The translations under genes were made by a program, and so were the position numbers. From assembly GCA_042088665.1 (NCBI GenBank), contig JBELMB010000079.1, positions 1 through 21,777 of the forward strand: a DNA stretch of 21,777 nt, given 5' to 3'. The notes beneath the pieces were generated by a model. It saw only the letters and a program-made list of their open reading frames with translations. It had not been told where the DNA came from and did no database searches. Below are positions 21,777 to 21,777 of this stretch, piece after piece. Positions within the stretch are counted from its first letter, which is position 1; each line of letters opens with the position of its first letter. Origin of the DNA: JBELMB01 sp042088665. Lineage in GTDB: Bacteria; Pseudomonadota; Alphaproteobacteria; Rhodobacterales; Rhodobacteraceae.

Positions 21777-21777
21777 G

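Overview
The window looks like chromosomal DNA from a Rhodobacterales (Roseobacter-group) alphaproteobacterium. It is GC-rich, and the coding sequences read as alphaproteobacterial. It contains a surE-pcm-nlpD block beside tatABC and a DUF815-type ATPase, and a tripartite tricarboxylate transporter (TTT) locus with its own two-component system. A GGGGGC-GCT-GCCCCC hairpin followed by AGACCCCCGGAGTATTTTTG is an element I recall as frequent in Rhodobacteraceae genomes. I could not search any database, so taxonomy and product names rest on recognised motifs and gene order.

Layout. (1) 3-2186: the 3' part of purF, an SDR-fold protein with degenerate catalytic positions, then a 25-bp tandem repeat interrupted by a 100-N assembly gap. 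(2) 2187-4956: surE, pcm and an NlpD-like LysM/LytM lipoprotein on the + strand. (3) 5175-7703, minus strand: tatA-tatB-tatC and a DUF815 ATPase, convergent with nlpD. (4) 7941-9171: a WYL/HTH regulator (+) and a small secreted protein (-), separated by short direct repeats and a terminator. (5) 9377-17226: a GntR/FCD regulator translationally coupled to an AbrB-family membrane protein (+). These face a minus-strand series: tctC, a fused tctA-tctB permease, a PrpF/GalD-family isomerase and a D-2-hydroxyacid dehydrogenase. (6) 17357-19380: the divergent two-component pair tctD-tctE. (7) 19654-21377: an SDR oxidoreductase overlapping a formylglycine-generating enzyme with the intact Cys pair. 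(8) 21543-21776: the 3' end of a cobF-like gene entering from the right edge.

Working model. The central block is a carboxylate uptake and catabolism island. TctE/TctD sense a carboxylate and drive tctC and the fused TctAB permease. The PrpF-type isomerase and the dehydrogenase would act on the imported compound. The GntR protein probably regulates itself and AbrB, and possibly prpF. The surE/pcm/nlpD/tat region is housekeeping: damage repair, cell-wall amidase activation and protein export.

The most striking non-gene structure is a recurring set of short tandem repeats (periods of about 12, 13, 14-18 and 25 bp). Several lie right at the 3' ends of genes (prpF, cobF, tctE, the SDR, the secreted protein), and one is inside the gntR coding region. 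There are also strong hairpins about 30-40 nt upstream of several start codons. I saw no CRISPR array, tRNA, rRNA, transposase or phage gene.
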